Positions 8,101 through 17,126 of a stretch of DNA of 64,000 nt are shown here, piece after piece (within the stretch, counting starts at the first letter, position 1; each line of letters opens with the position of its first letter). The notes under the pieces were generated by a model. The model saw nothing but the letters and a program-made list of their open reading frames with translations, did no database searches and was not told where the DNA came from. The stretch comes from an uncultured Chloracidobacterium sp. (GTDB lineage Bacteria > Acidobacteriota > Blastocatellia > Pyrinomonadales > Pyrinomonadaceae). The translations under genes were made by a program, and so were the position numbers. The stretch lies in contig CALDGX010000049.1 in assembly GCA_937941715.1 (NCBI GenBank), forward strand, positions 31,893-95,892, in the 5' to 3' direction.

Positions 8101-8673
8101 GTGAATGTTCTTGTTGCACGGACAGAAATTGAGATCGACGCTTCGTACGAACGGCTGGCCTCGGCAGCCTACCTTGGATGCGACACCGAAACGTCCGGCT
8201 TGAGCGCCCGCCATGGGCGGCTTTTTTCCGTGCAGTTTTCGGACGGCGAGTACAATGTCCTTGTCCCGGTCAGCGAGGGTGTCCAACTCGGGAAACTGAG
8301 GTGGATCCTTGAACAGAGGTCGATCGTCAAGATCTTTCACAATGCTAAATTCGACCTCGAGTTTCTCGCCGAGAACGGCTACCGCGTTGAAAGTGTTTTT
8401 GACACGATGATCGCCGAAAAGATACTCACCCGTGGGGCCAACCAATCGGCGGCGCTGGCCGAGACGTTATATCGATATTTCGCCGTCGATCTCGACAAAT
8501 CGCAGCGTGCCAAGTTTAACCGCAAATGGGACGGCGTATGGACCGATGAACTGGTCGATTACGCTCTCTCGGACGTCATCCATCTGCCTCGCCTGATGAG
8601 TGAACAGGTAAAGTGGCTCGAAAAGCTGGGGCTTACGGATCTGTACCGGGCAAAAGCAGGGGAATTGATGTGA
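8101..8673 (+). CDS. RNase D-like 3'-5' exonuclease domain protein
   Basis: A single DEDDy exonuclease domain of about 190 residues. The acidic metal ligands are visible: D and E in LGCDTETSGL, D in FHNAKFDLEFL, and Y/D in DYALSDVIHL. Full RNase D adds HRDC domains, absent here, so it is a stand-alone catalytic domain acting on RNA or DNA 3' ends. I prefer the GTG at 8101 to an in-frame ATG at 8080: homology starts there, and a TACAAT -10 (8088-8093) lies seven bases before it, which would fall inside the longer form. That arrangement predicts a leaderless or nearly leaderless message. Confidence 0.82.
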   Translation: MNVLVARTEIEIDASYERLASAAYLGCDTETSGLSARHGRLFSVQFSDGEYNVLVPVSEGVQLGKLRWILEQRSIVKIFHNAKFDLEFLAENGYRVESVFDTMIAEKILTRGANQSAALAETLYRYFAVDLDKSQRAKFNRKWDGVWTDELVDYALSDVIHLPRLMSEQVKWLEKLGLTDLYRAKAGELM

Positions 8674-8733
8674 TTTCTGAACTATTTGGCCAGCCTGCGC
8701 GTCAAAAATGGTCGACGGCTGAAACCATCTGAT

Positions 8734-9963
8734 ATGAGACCCCTTATCTTCCTGCTGTTATGTTTGGCGCCATTTTCGATCACTGCTTTGGGACAAAGGC
8801 AGAGCATCTTCGTGACGCCGCAGACAACCGACCCCGAGATCACGACAAATCTCAACAACCATTACATATCGTTCAATGGCAGTGTCCCGAGCAAGGGCCA
8901 GCTATTCGTATTTCTTCCCGGAACCGGCGGAGTAGCGTTCAACTATCAGGAGCTCAATAATACGGCTGCGGATCTGGGCTTTCACGCGGTGAACCTGACG
9001 TATCCGAATGACGATGCCGTCAACACGCTATGCGGCGGAACAAACAGCGATCTCGATTGCTACGGCAATATACGAATGGAGACGGTCGACGGCACCAACC
9101 GCAGTCCGCTTGTCAATGTAAACCGTGCGAACTCGATCGAAAATCGTTTGATCAAGCTGCTTATCTATCTGCGAAATACATTTCCGGCTCTCGGCTGGGG
9201 GCAATACCTGACAGCGGATTCGCAATTGATCTGGTCCAAGGTGGTGATCGCCGGACACTCGCAAGGTGGCGGCCACGCGGGGATCATCGGCCGATATCAC
9301 GGTGTTTCGCGGGTTTTGATGTTCGCGGCGATGGACTTTAACGCTCTGGCAAATGCTCCTGCAAACTGGATCGCGGTCCCCGGCTCGACGCCCAACGCCA
9401 CGGGCCCTACCCGTTACTGGGGATTTGGCCATCAGCAGGACGAAATGGTGAATTTCACCTTGTTGTCAACGCGGATCTGGCCGGCGTATGGAATGCCGCA
9501 ATTTGGCGGTATCCAAAATGTTGATAGTGCCCTTCCGCCGTACGCTAACTCGCATTCACTGACGAGCAGCCGTATTTGTGACAATTATCATGGCTGTATT
9601 GCCGCAGACATCAGGCTCGTTTTGGAAAATGGAATACCGGTGTATAAGCCAGTGTGGGAATACATGTTGTCGCAGACGATTCCGCCGTCAGCGATCGGGA
9701 ATATTACGTTCGAACGTTTGGGTAGCGGCACAGTTCGACCAAGGGTCGGTATTTCAACCAAAGGTTACAGATTAGTACTTGCGGGCAGTGGGTTTGCTCA
9801 GCAATCTGCGGTCTACATCAATGGAACTCGTATGCCGTCCGAGTTCATTAACGCCAACACCATCAAGGCCTCGCTGCCGGCAGGAAGGTTTGGCGGATTT
9901 GGCGGAACCAAAGTCGAGATCCGCGACGCGGACGGAACCAGGTCGAACAGCGTAGCCTACTGA
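8734..9963 (+). CDS. Secreted alpha/beta hydrolase with C-terminal IPT/TIG-like domain
   Basis: Residues 1-21 are a signal peptide ending ITALGQ. The body is an alpha/beta hydrolase of the BPSS1187-like kind: FVFLPGTGG provides an oxyanion loop and VIAGHSQGGGHAG holds the nucleophile serine in GHSQG. A pair of cysteines near NTLCGGTNSDLDCYG probably forms a disulfide, fitting export. From about residue 330 an immunoglobulin-like IPT/TIG domain follows, with LVLAGSGFAQQSAVYINGT and VEIRDADGTRSN. The substrate is unknown (esterase or lipase-like). The first ATG in frame at 8686 lacks signal sequence character, so I start at 8734. Confidence 0.8.
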   Translation: MRPLIFLLLCLAPFSITALGQRQSIFVTPQTTDPEITTNLNNHYISFNGSVPSKGQLFVFLPGTGGVAFNYQELNNTAADLGFHAVNLTYPNDDAVNTLCGGTNSDLDCYGNIRMETVDGTNRSPLVNVNRANSIENRLIKLLIYLRNTFPALGWGQYLTADSQLIWSKVVIAGHSQGGGHAGIIGRYHGVSRVLMFAAMDFNALANAPANWIAVPGSTPNATGPTRYWGFGHQQDEMVNFTLLSTRIWPAYGMPQFGGIQNVDSALPPYANSHSLTSSRICDNYHGCIAADIRLVLENGIPVYKPVWEYMLSQTIPPSAIGNITFERLGSGTVRPRVGISTKGYRLVLAGSGFAQQSAVYINGTRMPSEFINANTIKASLPAGRFGGFGGTKVEIRDADGTRSNSVAY

Positions 9964-9968
9964 CAAAT

Positions 9969-10436
9969 CTACCAACGATGATAGGCCGGATGGCCTTCCT
10001 TCACGGCAACGAAAGTTCCGCGGCACGTCGCGCAGGTCTTGTCGTTTGCGATCAGTTCGGCCTCGACGGTCGCTCGATCTTCCTTTGTTTCAACAACACG
10101 AGCTCGCAGGTGGATCAGTGCGTCGCTCGGCGTCGGGCGAAAGAGCTTGACGTGAAAATCGGCCGTGACCGTACAGTCGGGCTCGGTCTTGCCGTCACGT
10201 TTCATCATAAAATAGGTCGCGGTCCAGTTCGAGTGGCAATCGAGCAATGCACCGATTATTCCGCCGTTGAGCATGCCGGGAAACGCCTGATGATGCGGTT
10301 CGGCTCGCCACTCGGCGACGACCTCATCGCCCTCGGGAAAACTGTTTATATGCAGCCCTTTCTCATTGGCCGGCCCGCAGCCGAAGCATATGCTTTCGGG
10401 CGAGTACTTCTCTTGCAAAGATAGTTGATTGCTCAT
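9969..10436 (-). CDS. PaaI-family hotdog thioesterase
   Basis: 155 residues with the hotdog fold signature: CFGCGPANEKGLHI at the start, HHQAFPGMLNGGIIGALLDCHSN in the central helix (catalytic D/N region) and a long strand TVTADFHVKLFRPTP. Members cleave acyl-CoA thioesters in the cytoplasm. The N-terminal CFGCG and late CATCRG pairs are seen in a subset of these proteins and might bind a metal. The gene is divergent from the MFS transporter, with 38 bases between starts; convergent end 5 bases from the hydrolase. Confidence 0.88.
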   Translation of the reverse strand: MSNQLSLQEKYSPESICFGCGPANEKGLHINSFPEGDEVVAEWRAEPHHQAFPGMLNGGIIGALLDCHSNWTATYFMMKRDGKTEPDCTVTADFHVKLFRPTPSDALIHLRARVVETKEDRATVEAELIANDKTCATCRGTFVAVKEGHPAYHRW

Positions 10437-10474
10437 AGTATATTCCCCAAGACTAGCACAAACTCATACACAAT

Positions 10475-11824
10475 ATGGAGCAAACAACCGTCACCCGACA
10501 GCGCACGCTGCTCGATATGAACGGCTACCAGTGGACCGTGCTCTTTGCGGCATGGCTCGGCTGGGGTTTTGACATCTTCGACAGTATTTTGATGAATTAC
10601 GTCGCACCGAACGCGGTGCCGACGCTTCTGGGGATACCGCTCGGCACACCGGAGGCGCAGAGTGCGACCCTTTGGTGGACGGGCATCTTCACGTCGGTAC
10701 TGCTTGTCGGGTGGGCAGTCGGCGGCATCATTTTCGGTAAGATCGCGGATCGGATCGGGCGGACCAGAACCCTGCTTTTGACGATGCTTTTGTACTCGGT
10801 CGGCACCGCAGCTTGTGCTTTTGCCCCTAATATCTGGGTCTTGCTGTTGTTTCGGATAATCGCGAGTCTTGGGATCGGCGGCGAGTGGGCCGCCGGTGCG
10901 GCCATGGTCGCCGAGGTCGTGCCCGAAAAGCGCCGCGTCGAAGCGGGAGCTCTGCTCTACACAGCGGCCCCATTCGGATTATTTCTCGCCACCTTCGTTA
11001 CGTTTCAAATTACCGGAGTCTATTTTACCGATGCGGCGGTATCTTGGCGCTACGTCTTTCTCTTCGGACTCGTTCCGGCGGCGGTCGCATTCTTCGTGCG
11101 TCTTTTTGTCAAAGAGCCCGAACGCTGGAAAAAGGTCGGCAGCGAGCATCGTGCAAAGATCTCTGAACTCTTTTCGCCAAAGTATCGTGCGTTGACCATC
11201 AGCGGATTTTGCATGGCCGTCACGGCTCTGATCACCTGGTGGAGCGGTAACGCCTTCATTCCGATCGTCGCAAAGGGCTTGGCATCGCGGGAATGGACCG
11301 AACTAACCAATGCAGGCGTCGCCGGCCTGCCGACGATGGAGATAATGGGCCAGCAATGGGTCAAGACGGCGACCAACGCTTTTAATCTTGGCGGCCTGAT
11401 CGGCACGCTTCTGACCATTCCGATCGCCAAAAACTTTGGCCGCAAGTCGATGTTCCTCGTATTCTATTTGGTTGCCGCAGTGTCGATTATGGCGGCGTTC
11501 GGCCTCGATCTGGCACCGCACACACGACTCTACTTTTACTTCCCGATCGGCGTTTCGGTGTTTGGTATCTTTGGTAGTTTTACATTCTATTTACCTGAGC
11601 TTTTCCCGACTCGTCTGCGGGCGACCGGCTCGGGGTTTACCTACAATATCGGGCGCTTCATAGCAGCGTTTGGTCCGTTTCTGGTCGGCAGTATCGCCGC
11701 AAGCGGAGCGAATGCGTTGGATAGTGCTATCACGGTGTTATTTTGGGTCGGTGTGATACCACTGATAGGCCTCGCCACACTGCCGCTGGTAATTGAAACG
11801 AGAGGACGGCCGCTCGAAGATTAA
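10475..11824 (+). CDS. MFS transporter, sugar/organic acid type
   Basis: 449 residues with 12 predicted membrane helices. The loop 2-3 signature is GKIADRIGRTRTLLL and the mirrored loop 8-9 signature KNFGRKSMFLVF. A GIGGEWAAGAAMVAEVVPEKRR stretch in helix 4-5 is typical of the metabolite:H+ symporter/aromatic-acid branch of the superfamily. A long extra loop (about 262-290, SREWTELTNAGVAGLPTM) is less usual. Substrate cannot be named. Upstream divergent thioesterase hints at an organic or aromatic acid, but that is weak. A small lipoprotein-like gene follows after 17 bases. Confidence 0.88.
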   Translation: MEQTTVTRQRTLLDMNGYQWTVLFAAWLGWGFDIFDSILMNYVAPNAVPTLLGIPLGTPEAQSATLWWTGIFTSVLLVGWAVGGIIFGKIADRIGRTRTLLLTMLLYSVGTAACAFAPNIWVLLLFRIIASLGIGGEWAAGAAMVAEVVPEKRRVEAGALLYTAAPFGLFLATFVTFQITGVYFTDAAVSWRYVFLFGLVPAAVAFFVRLFVKEPERWKKVGSEHRAKISELFSPKYRALTISGFCMAVTALITWWSGNAFIPIVAKGLASREWTELTNAGVAGLPTMEIMGQQWVKTATNAFNLGGLIGTLLTIPIAKNFGRKSMFLVFYLVAAVSIMAAFGLDLAPHTRLYFYFPIGVSVFGIFGSFTFYLPELFPTRLRATGSGFTYNIGRFIAAFGPFLVGSIAASGANALDSAITVLFWVGVIPLIGLATLPLVIETRGRPLED

Positions 11825-11841
11825 GATCCGGAGAAAATATA

Positions 11842-12216
11842 ATGAAGATCCTTGGTGTCGGTTCAATGTTCACACTCGCTTTCATCGGCGGTATTTTGTT
11901 TATGGTATCGGTCGGATGCGGTGGTTCGGATGCGGGATGCGTCGGTTCCGTGACATTTCAAGGCAAGGCCTTTGAAGGGAAGGGCAAGTCGGCTGACGAG
12001 GCAAAGAAAAATGCCTGTAATGTCTATTGCCGTGAGGCCGATCCCGAGTTTGAGGCCCGATATCGGATATGGCTCGATTCGCCGAAGGGCAAAGCCGCCG
12101 GTTCACCGTCCAAACAAGAATCGATATTCAAGGACAAGGAACTTTTGCTGTATGTGACTGAAACCTGTGCCGGGAAATGTGCCGCGTCGATGGACCCGTC
12201 TGCATCCTGCAAATAG
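11842..12216 (+). CDS. Small secreted cysteine-containing protein
   Basis: 124 residues. The N-terminus is a hydrophobic export signal ending near VSVGCGG; the cysteine might be lipidated, but the residues before it are a poor lipobox. The mature part has six further cysteines (GCVGS, NACNVYC, ETCAGKC and a final SCK) that likely form disulfides, and a conserved-looking GKAFEGKGKSADEAKKNACNVYC block. I do not recognise the family. GGAG precedes the ATG, and it follows the MFS gene by 17 bases, so the two are probably cotranscribed. Confidence 0.7.
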   Translation: MKILGVGSMFTLAFIGGILFMVSVGCGGSDAGCVGSVTFQGKAFEGKGKSADEAKKNACNVYCREADPEFEARYRIWLDSPKGKAAGSPSKQESIFKDKELLLYVTETCAGKCAASMDPSASCK

Positions 12217-12218
12217 GT

Positions 12219-12680
12219 TCATTCGCCGCTTTTGACCGGAACTTTGTCAAGAATACGAGTCGTATGGTCGGTAACGCTCATAACCGGTTCACGAAATTCT
12301 TCGAGTTGGGCAGTTGTTCGCGGAGTCAGTTGCGGCGGCGAGGTGTACTCGCCGTGGCGATTCATATTGTTTAGCTTCGCGTCTATTAGTTTGGGCACTT
12401 GCCGCACCAATGTGATGCCTAAGGCCAGCAGCGTTCCCAGATAGGCCATTACGATCATGACGACGAGTTCGGTCTTGACCTCGTTGCCCAGGAGCACCGC
12501 GACCAACCCGACCAATATCCCAAAGCCAAACATTACTAGCAAAAACAGCGTCGTCAGCACGTTGTCAAGCATCTTGCCGGGCGTCCCGTCCTTATCCAGG
12601 TCGCCGGCCAAACGCTTTCCGCAGCCGTTGCAGTAGTTCAAGTCGTTGGGAACCGAGTTGCCACAGTTTGAGCAGAACAT
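12219..12680 (-). CDS. Zinc-ribbon membrane protein
   Basis: 153 residues. Two CxxC pairs at the N-terminus (CSNCGN ... CNGCGK) form a zinc ribbon, followed by two membrane helices (about 40-62 and 68-90) and a charged cytoplasmic tail. Such proteins are common and mostly uncharacterised. It starts 12 bases after the stop of the next gene upstream on the same strand, so the two form an operon of small membrane proteins. Its stop lies 2 bases from the convergent secreted protein gene. Confidence 0.75.
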   Translation of the reverse strand: MFCSNCGNSVPNDLNYCNGCGKRLAGDLDKDGTPGKMLDNVLTTLFLLVMFGFGILVGLVAVLLGNEVKTELVVMIVMAYLGTLLALGITLVRQVPKLIDAKLNNMNRHGEYTSPPQLTPRTTAQLEEFREPVMSVTDHTTRILDKVPVKSGE

Positions 12681-12692
12681 ATCGCGGGGATC

Positions 12693-13331
12693 CTATTTCT
12701 TGTAGTTGATCTTTTCCTCGAGCCAGTTCGTCAGAGTCTCGACCGACTCGATATGGATCGGCTTGCCCTGAAATGCCTTTATCGCGAAGATGATCAGCAT
12801 TATCGTCGTAACAAGTGTGAAGATGAACGCTCCAATATCCGCAATATCGGTCGCGCCCTTCACAATGCCGAGAATCGACGTCACGATCAGGATGCCGATA
12901 TGTGCAGCCAGGCCCTGGGCCGCGTGAAAACGGACCTTTGCCTCGCTTTTGGGCACAAAAAGCAATTCCAAGATCCCCGCGACCAAGCCGATCGAAAACG
13001 GAAGGTACGGCAGAGCCACCAGGATATTCTCGGGCAGTCCGACCTTGTCGACCTTTCGGGTGCGCGATCGATCCGGTGCTATCGGGGTCGCGGACGTATA
13101 CGGCGTCGGTACGAATTGGCCGTTGTACGGCGGCGAATACGGCGCCGAATACGCACGAACATCGGGCTCGGCAAATCGACGCGTTTGCTCCTCGGTCGGC
13201 GCAGCATACGGCAGGGCGTTGGTCTCGGCACCAGTGTAAGGCAACGCCTGAGTGTGCGTTGTTTCGTCCGGAGACTTTACCTTTTCCGGAAATTCCGGAT
13301 CGAGCGGATTTGTATCGTACTTTGTCGCCAT
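12693..13331 (-). CDS. Membrane protein with proline/tyrosine-rich N-terminus, DUF4870/Tic20-like
   Basis: 212 residues. The first about 95 residues are low in complexity, rich in P, Y, A and T (LPYTGAETNALPYAAP, PYSPPYNGQFVPTPY), and probably disordered in the cytoplasm. Four membrane helices follow, with ILVALPYLPFSIGLVAGILELLF and KVRFHAAQGLAAHIGIL, the FHAxQ pattern seen in DUF4870 and Tic20-like membrane proteins. The function is unknown. It leads a two-gene operon with the zinc-ribbon membrane protein. Confidence 0.75.
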   Translation of the reverse strand: MATKYDTNPLDPEFPEKVKSPDETTHTQALPYTGAETNALPYAAPTEEQTRRFAEPDVRAYSAPYSPPYNGQFVPTPYTSATPIAPDRSRTRKVDKVGLPENILVALPYLPFSIGLVAGILELLFVPKSEAKVRFHAAQGLAAHIGILIVTSILGIVKGATDIADIGAFIFTLVTTIMLIIFAIKAFQGKPIHIESVETLTNWLEEKINYKK

Positions 13332-13426
13332 CTCTAAAGTGATTTTACGACCGTCTTACCGCCAATGTTCCCAAAACAAGATCTTATAGCGAAACACGCG
13401 AATACCGCATTTTCGAATTGATCAGC

Positions 13427-15235
13427 CTATTCGGTCCTGATGCCTATCCCCAACTCGTCCAACTGGGCCGTATCGACCTCACCCGGCGAGTCCATCATCA
13501 GATCCTGTGCCGAGGCGGTCTTCGGAAACGCCATAACGTCACGAATGTTCTCCGTCCCGCAGAGGATCATACAAGTCCGCTCGACGCCGGCCGCGAAACC
13601 GCCATGCGGCGGTGTACCGTATTCCAATGCGTCGAGGAAAAATCCAAATCGTTCGCGGGCCTTTTCGACCGTCAGGCCGAGGGCCTTGAAGTTCAACGCC
13701 TGGATATCCTTTTGGTGGATCCGTATCGAACCGCCGGCACATTCATATCCGTTTATGACGGCATCGTACGCCTTCGCCCGCACCTCGCCCAATAGGTGAT
13801 GTTGAGTGTCGTCGTTAACGGCGGTCGTAAATTTTTCAAGGTCCTCATCCATGGGCGATGTGAACGGGTGATGAGCCGCCGCATAACAATCGGACTCTTC
13901 GTCATATTCGAACATCGGGAATTCGGTGACGATGAGCGGCCTGTACGCCGTACGGTCGATCAGATCCTCGCGTTTGGCCACTTCGACCCGCAGAGCCCCT
14001 AGCGAAGCTGCTACCACCGACCTTTTGCCGGCAACGATCAAAACGAGGTCGCCCTTTTCCGCCTCTGCCGCAGCGGCCAACTCCGCGATCTTTGATTCGC
14101 CGAGGACCTTGAGCAACGACGAAGTGATCTCGTCACCCATTTTGATCCATGCGAGGGCTCCCGCCCCGTAGCGTTTTACAAACTCCTGCAGCTCTTCGAG
14201 CTGTTTGCGTGAGTGATCAGCCTTGCCCTTGACCGTGATGCATTTGATCTCGCCCTTGTTTTCGAGAACCGATGCGAAAGGCGCGAAATCTGTTCCGGTG
14301 AGTTCACTGCTCAGATCGACCAATTCCATCTCGAAACGCAGGTCCGGTTTGTCGCTGCCGTATCTCCGCATCGCCTCGGCATAGGTCATCCGCGGCCATT
14401 GAGCCGGCAGTTCGACACCGATCAGCTTGAACACGTGGCCAAACATACCTTCGATCTCACGATATGCCATTTCCTGATTGGCGAACGACATCTCCATGTC
14501 GAGCTGAGTAAATTCCGGCTGACGGTCGGCCCTCAGATCCTCGTCGCGAAAACAGCGGGCGATCTGGTAATACTTGTCGAAGCCGGAGATCATCGTCAAT
14601 TGTTTGAGGATCTGCGGGGACTGCGGCAGTGCAAAGAACTTGCCGGTATGGATGCGCGACGGTACGACAAAATCGCGAGCTCCCTCGGGTGTCGATTTGA
14701 GCAGAATGGGCGTCTCGATCTCGATAAACCCTCTCCCGTCAAAGTACTCACGGATCGCCGCGACTGCCCTCGCCCTCATTCTGATATTGTGCTGCAACTG
14801 AGGGCGGCGAAGGTCCAGATAGCGATATTTCAGGCGCGTTGATTCATCGGCCAGATTTTCCGAACCGGCGACCTCAAGTTGGAACGGGGGGACCTTTGCA
14901 TCATTTAGGATCAATATTTCGGACGCGTGCACTTCGATGTCGCCGGTCGCAAGTTTGGCATTATGCGTTCCCTCCCGCATCACGACCTCACCCTTGACCG
15001 CGATGACAAATTCGCCTCTGAGGTTCTTTGCTTTTGAGTGAGCCTCGCCTGCGTCCTCTTCGTTCATTACGACCTGAGTCACGCCATCGCGATCACGCAG
15101 GTCGATAAAGGTCAGAACGCCAAAATCGCGCTTTTTCGCCACCCAACCCATGAGAACCACTTTCTTGCCTACGTCGCCCTCGCGCAGTTCGCCGCACGAG
15201 TGGGTCCGTTCTAAATTGCCAAGTACATCCAGCAT
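13427..15235 (-). CDS. aspS: Aspartyl-tRNA synthetase
   Basis: 602 residues, the normal bacterial size including the GAD insertion domain. The N-terminal OB fold that binds the anticodon shows MGWVAKKRDFGVLTFIDLRD. Class II motif 2 is FRDEDLRADRQPEFTQ and motif 3 is GFAAGVERTCMIL, with the bacterial ending VMAFPKTASAQDLM. It charges tRNA(Asp); whether it also charges tRNA(Asn) cannot be read from the sequence. It is transcribed alone: a terminator for the preceding minus-strand gene lies between 15333 and 15373. No T-box-like leader was found upstream. Confidence 0.97.
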   Translation of the reverse strand: MLDVLGNLERTHSCGELREGDVGKKVVLMGWVAKKRDFGVLTFIDLRDRDGVTQVVMNEEDAGEAHSKAKNLRGEFVIAVKGEVVMREGTHNAKLATGDIEVHASEILILNDAKVPPFQLEVAGSENLADESTRLKYRYLDLRRPQLQHNIRMRARAVAAIREYFDGRGFIEIETPILLKSTPEGARDFVVPSRIHTGKFFALPQSPQILKQLTMISGFDKYYQIARCFRDEDLRADRQPEFTQLDMEMSFANQEMAYREIEGMFGHVFKLIGVELPAQWPRMTYAEAMRRYGSDKPDLRFEMELVDLSSELTGTDFAPFASVLENKGEIKCITVKGKADHSRKQLEELQEFVKRYGAGALAWIKMGDEITSSLLKVLGESKIAELAAAAEAEKGDLVLIVAGKRSVVAASLGALRVEVAKREDLIDRTAYRPLIVTEFPMFEYDEESDCYAAAHHPFTSPMDEDLEKFTTAVNDDTQHHLLGEVRAKAYDAVINGYECAGGSIRIHQKDIQALNFKALGLTVEKARERFGFFLDALEYGTPPHGGFAAGVERTCMILCGTENIRDVMAFPKTASAQDLMMDSPGEVDTAQLDELGIGIRTE

Positions 15236-15332
15236 AATACGATCATTGACCGCAGACAGGCTCAGACAAAATGATCACCGTCCGTTACCGATCTGCTCTT
15301 CCTCGCTCCCGTCGGAGCATATTCCCCTCAAA

Positions 15333-15373
15333 ATAAAAAAAAACGCCTTTCGAATTGCGACAATCGAAAGGCG
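15333..15373 (-). terminator. Rho-independent terminator on the minus strand
   Basis: Arms CGCCTTTCG (15344-15352) and CGAAAGGCG (15365-15373), followed in the minus direction by an uninterrupted run of nine T plus more. It ends the transcript of the 15491-16198 gene before aspS. Confidence 0.9.
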
Positions 15374-15490
15374 GAGCGTTAACTATCAACACTCTCGCCA
15401 GTCAATTATTGTTGTCGACAAATCGAACTGCGCTCATATCGAACTTGGATGATACTAGATTTACCTGTAAAAGCGCAAATTTTGTGTCGG

Positions 15491-16198
15491 TCAGAAAGTC
15501 CAGCTAAGCGTCAGCATATAAACAACGCCGACTACCAACAGCACGCCCCCGGCGATAAGCACTTTCCATTTAACGTCGGTCCTGAATACGAGAGCGATAC
15601 CCATAAAGAACATACTCACGGCAAATAGTACATTTGCCAGCTCAAACTTATCGCCCGTTTCATTTGCTTCGTTTCCGCTCGCAAACGTCTTTTCAGACTG
15701 TGCCGTTAGTTCGGTCGCCTTAGCCAGCATTTCCTTTTGATAGCCATCGTCACCGACCAGATCCTTTTCGCTTGCCTTATCGAGTATCTCCGCCTGCAGA
15801 GCCTCTTCTTTTTCCTCAGTAGGTGTGTCCGGGTCGTCAACAACCTCCCTTTTTCCTTCGGGCGGCAGGCCGAGGGCCTTGTAACCGGCATCGCTCAACT
15901 GACGTGTATACAGGTACGAGGCAGTTTCAAAATTGCTCTTGGCCATTGCCGGATTGCCGCCCGAGTTTAGCCCGTCCTGGATCAGCTTGTAGGCTGTGAT
16001 GTCGATCTGGGCGTCCTTTGACATCTCGACTATCGCCCGTGCTCGTTCGCTGGCGGCCATCGTGGCTTCGGTGTTGGCTTTTCCGTATGCTTCGGCCTGT
16101 TTGCCGTCCCATAATCCCCCTTGAAAACTGGACAACGCAGTGCAGATCGCCGCCAGTCCCAGCAGGATCGCGGCAAAAAACTCAAACCGGTCAACCAT
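15491..16198 (-). CDS. Membrane protein, DUF4337-like
   Basis: 235 residues. One N-terminal membrane helix (about 5-25, EFFAAILLGLAAICTALSSFQ), a long charged soluble region with coiled-coil character (about 35-180, ERARAIVEMSKDAQID; TPTEEKEEALQAEILDKASEKD), then two C-terminal helices (about 188-206 and 212-232). This layout resembles DUF4337-type proteins, but I would not insist on the family. The soluble middle is probably periplasmic or cytoplasmic sensor-like; no catalytic motif is seen. It follows cdsA by about 70 bases on the same strand and is ended by a strong terminator. Confidence 0.7.
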   Translation of the reverse strand: MVDRFEFFAAILLGLAAICTALSSFQGGLWDGKQAEAYGKANTEATMAASERARAIVEMSKDAQIDITAYKLIQDGLNSGGNPAMAKSNFETASYLYTRQLSDAGYKALGLPPEGKREVVDDPDTPTEEKEEALQAEILDKASEKDLVGDDGYQKEMLAKATELTAQSEKTFASGNEANETGDKFELANVLFAVSMFFMGIALVFRTDVKWKVLIAGGVLLVVGVVYMLTLSWTF

Positions 16199-16267
16199 TG
16201 CTTGCTTTTCTGTTTCTTCGCTAATTCGTCACTCCCCAAAAAATGATTTTTGTTCCAAACAGGATCT

Positions 16268-17107
16268 CTAAAAATAAAACCTGGCAAAGTAATATAGGAT
16301 CGGTGCCCCAAATAACAGGCTGTCCAGCCGGTCGAGCAGTCCGCCATGGCCCGGAAGGATCGATGCCGCATCTTTTGTCTTCGAACCGCGTTTCATCGCG
16401 CTTTCGCAAAGATCGCCGAGCACACCGACTGCGGCCAATACCATTGCAAGCGGGATCGACCATCGATACGGCAACGCCGAAAAGAACCAAAATGTAGAAA
16501 GAGCCGCGAAGGCAGCCGCCGACACGAGCCCCCCGACGAGGCCTTCGACCGTCTTTCCGGGTGAGATGCCCGGAGCCAGTTTGTGCTTGCCGAATGCCCG
16601 ACCCGCAAAGTAGGCTCCCGCATCGGAACCAAATATCACGAGAAAGAAATATGCCAAAAGGTGCGTCGAGAGGTTTGGTAAATTGTCGAAACCAACTCGT
16701 ACCGCAACCAAAAAACCGCCGAGAAAGGCAACGTAAAACACGCCGGCCAACGTCACCCCGATGCCGGTGAGCATTTTGGGGAAATCGGCTTGGAACCGAA
16801 ACATCTGCGAGATGAGAACAGCCGCTATTACCAATGCTATCGTCAGCAGCAAGATGTCCGGCATCCTAGCCGGTGCGTCGAATACAAATCCGACGAAAAG
16901 TGCCGCCGACCCGGCGTATCCGATCGCCGCATCTGCCTTCAGCTCGAGCTTCTTCGTCAGCGAATAAAATTCAAAAAGACCCGCCGCCAATGCAAACCCC
17001 GCGATCGCCACAAACAGCCATATCGCCTGTGCGAAATACACCGGCAGAATGATCGACGCAATGATTATCGGCAGTGCTATCGCCGCCGTCAGCAGTCGGG
17101 TTTTCAT
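16268..17107 (-). CDS. cdsA: Phosphatidate cytidylyltransferase
   Basis: CdsA makes CDP-diacylglycerol from phosphatidic acid and CTP at the inner membrane, the branch point of phospholipid synthesis. The 279-residue product has about eight membrane helices. The family signature is present: FGSDAGAYFAGRAFGKHKLAPGISPGKTVEGL, then the C-terminal GDLCESAMKRGSKTKD and the ILPGHGGLLDRLDS motif with catalytic aspartates. An in-frame ATG at 17155 would overlap uppS by 29 bases; I prefer 17107, where the first membrane helix begins. uppS-cdsA is a conserved gene order in bacteria. Confidence 0.95.
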   Translation of the reverse strand: MKTRLLTAAIALPIIIASIILPVYFAQAIWLFVAIAGFALAAGLFEFYSLTKKLELKADAAIGYAGSAALFVGFVFDAPARMPDILLLTIALVIAAVLISQMFRFQADFPKMLTGIGVTLAGVFYVAFLGGFLVAVRVGFDNLPNLSTHLLAYFFLVIFGSDAGAYFAGRAFGKHKLAPGISPGKTVEGLVGGLVSAAAFAALSTFWFFSALPYRWSIPLAMVLAAVGVLGDLCESAMKRGSKTKDAASILPGHGGLLDRLDSLLFGAPILYYFARFYF

Positions 17108-17126
17108 AAGATACTCGCGGGTCTGT

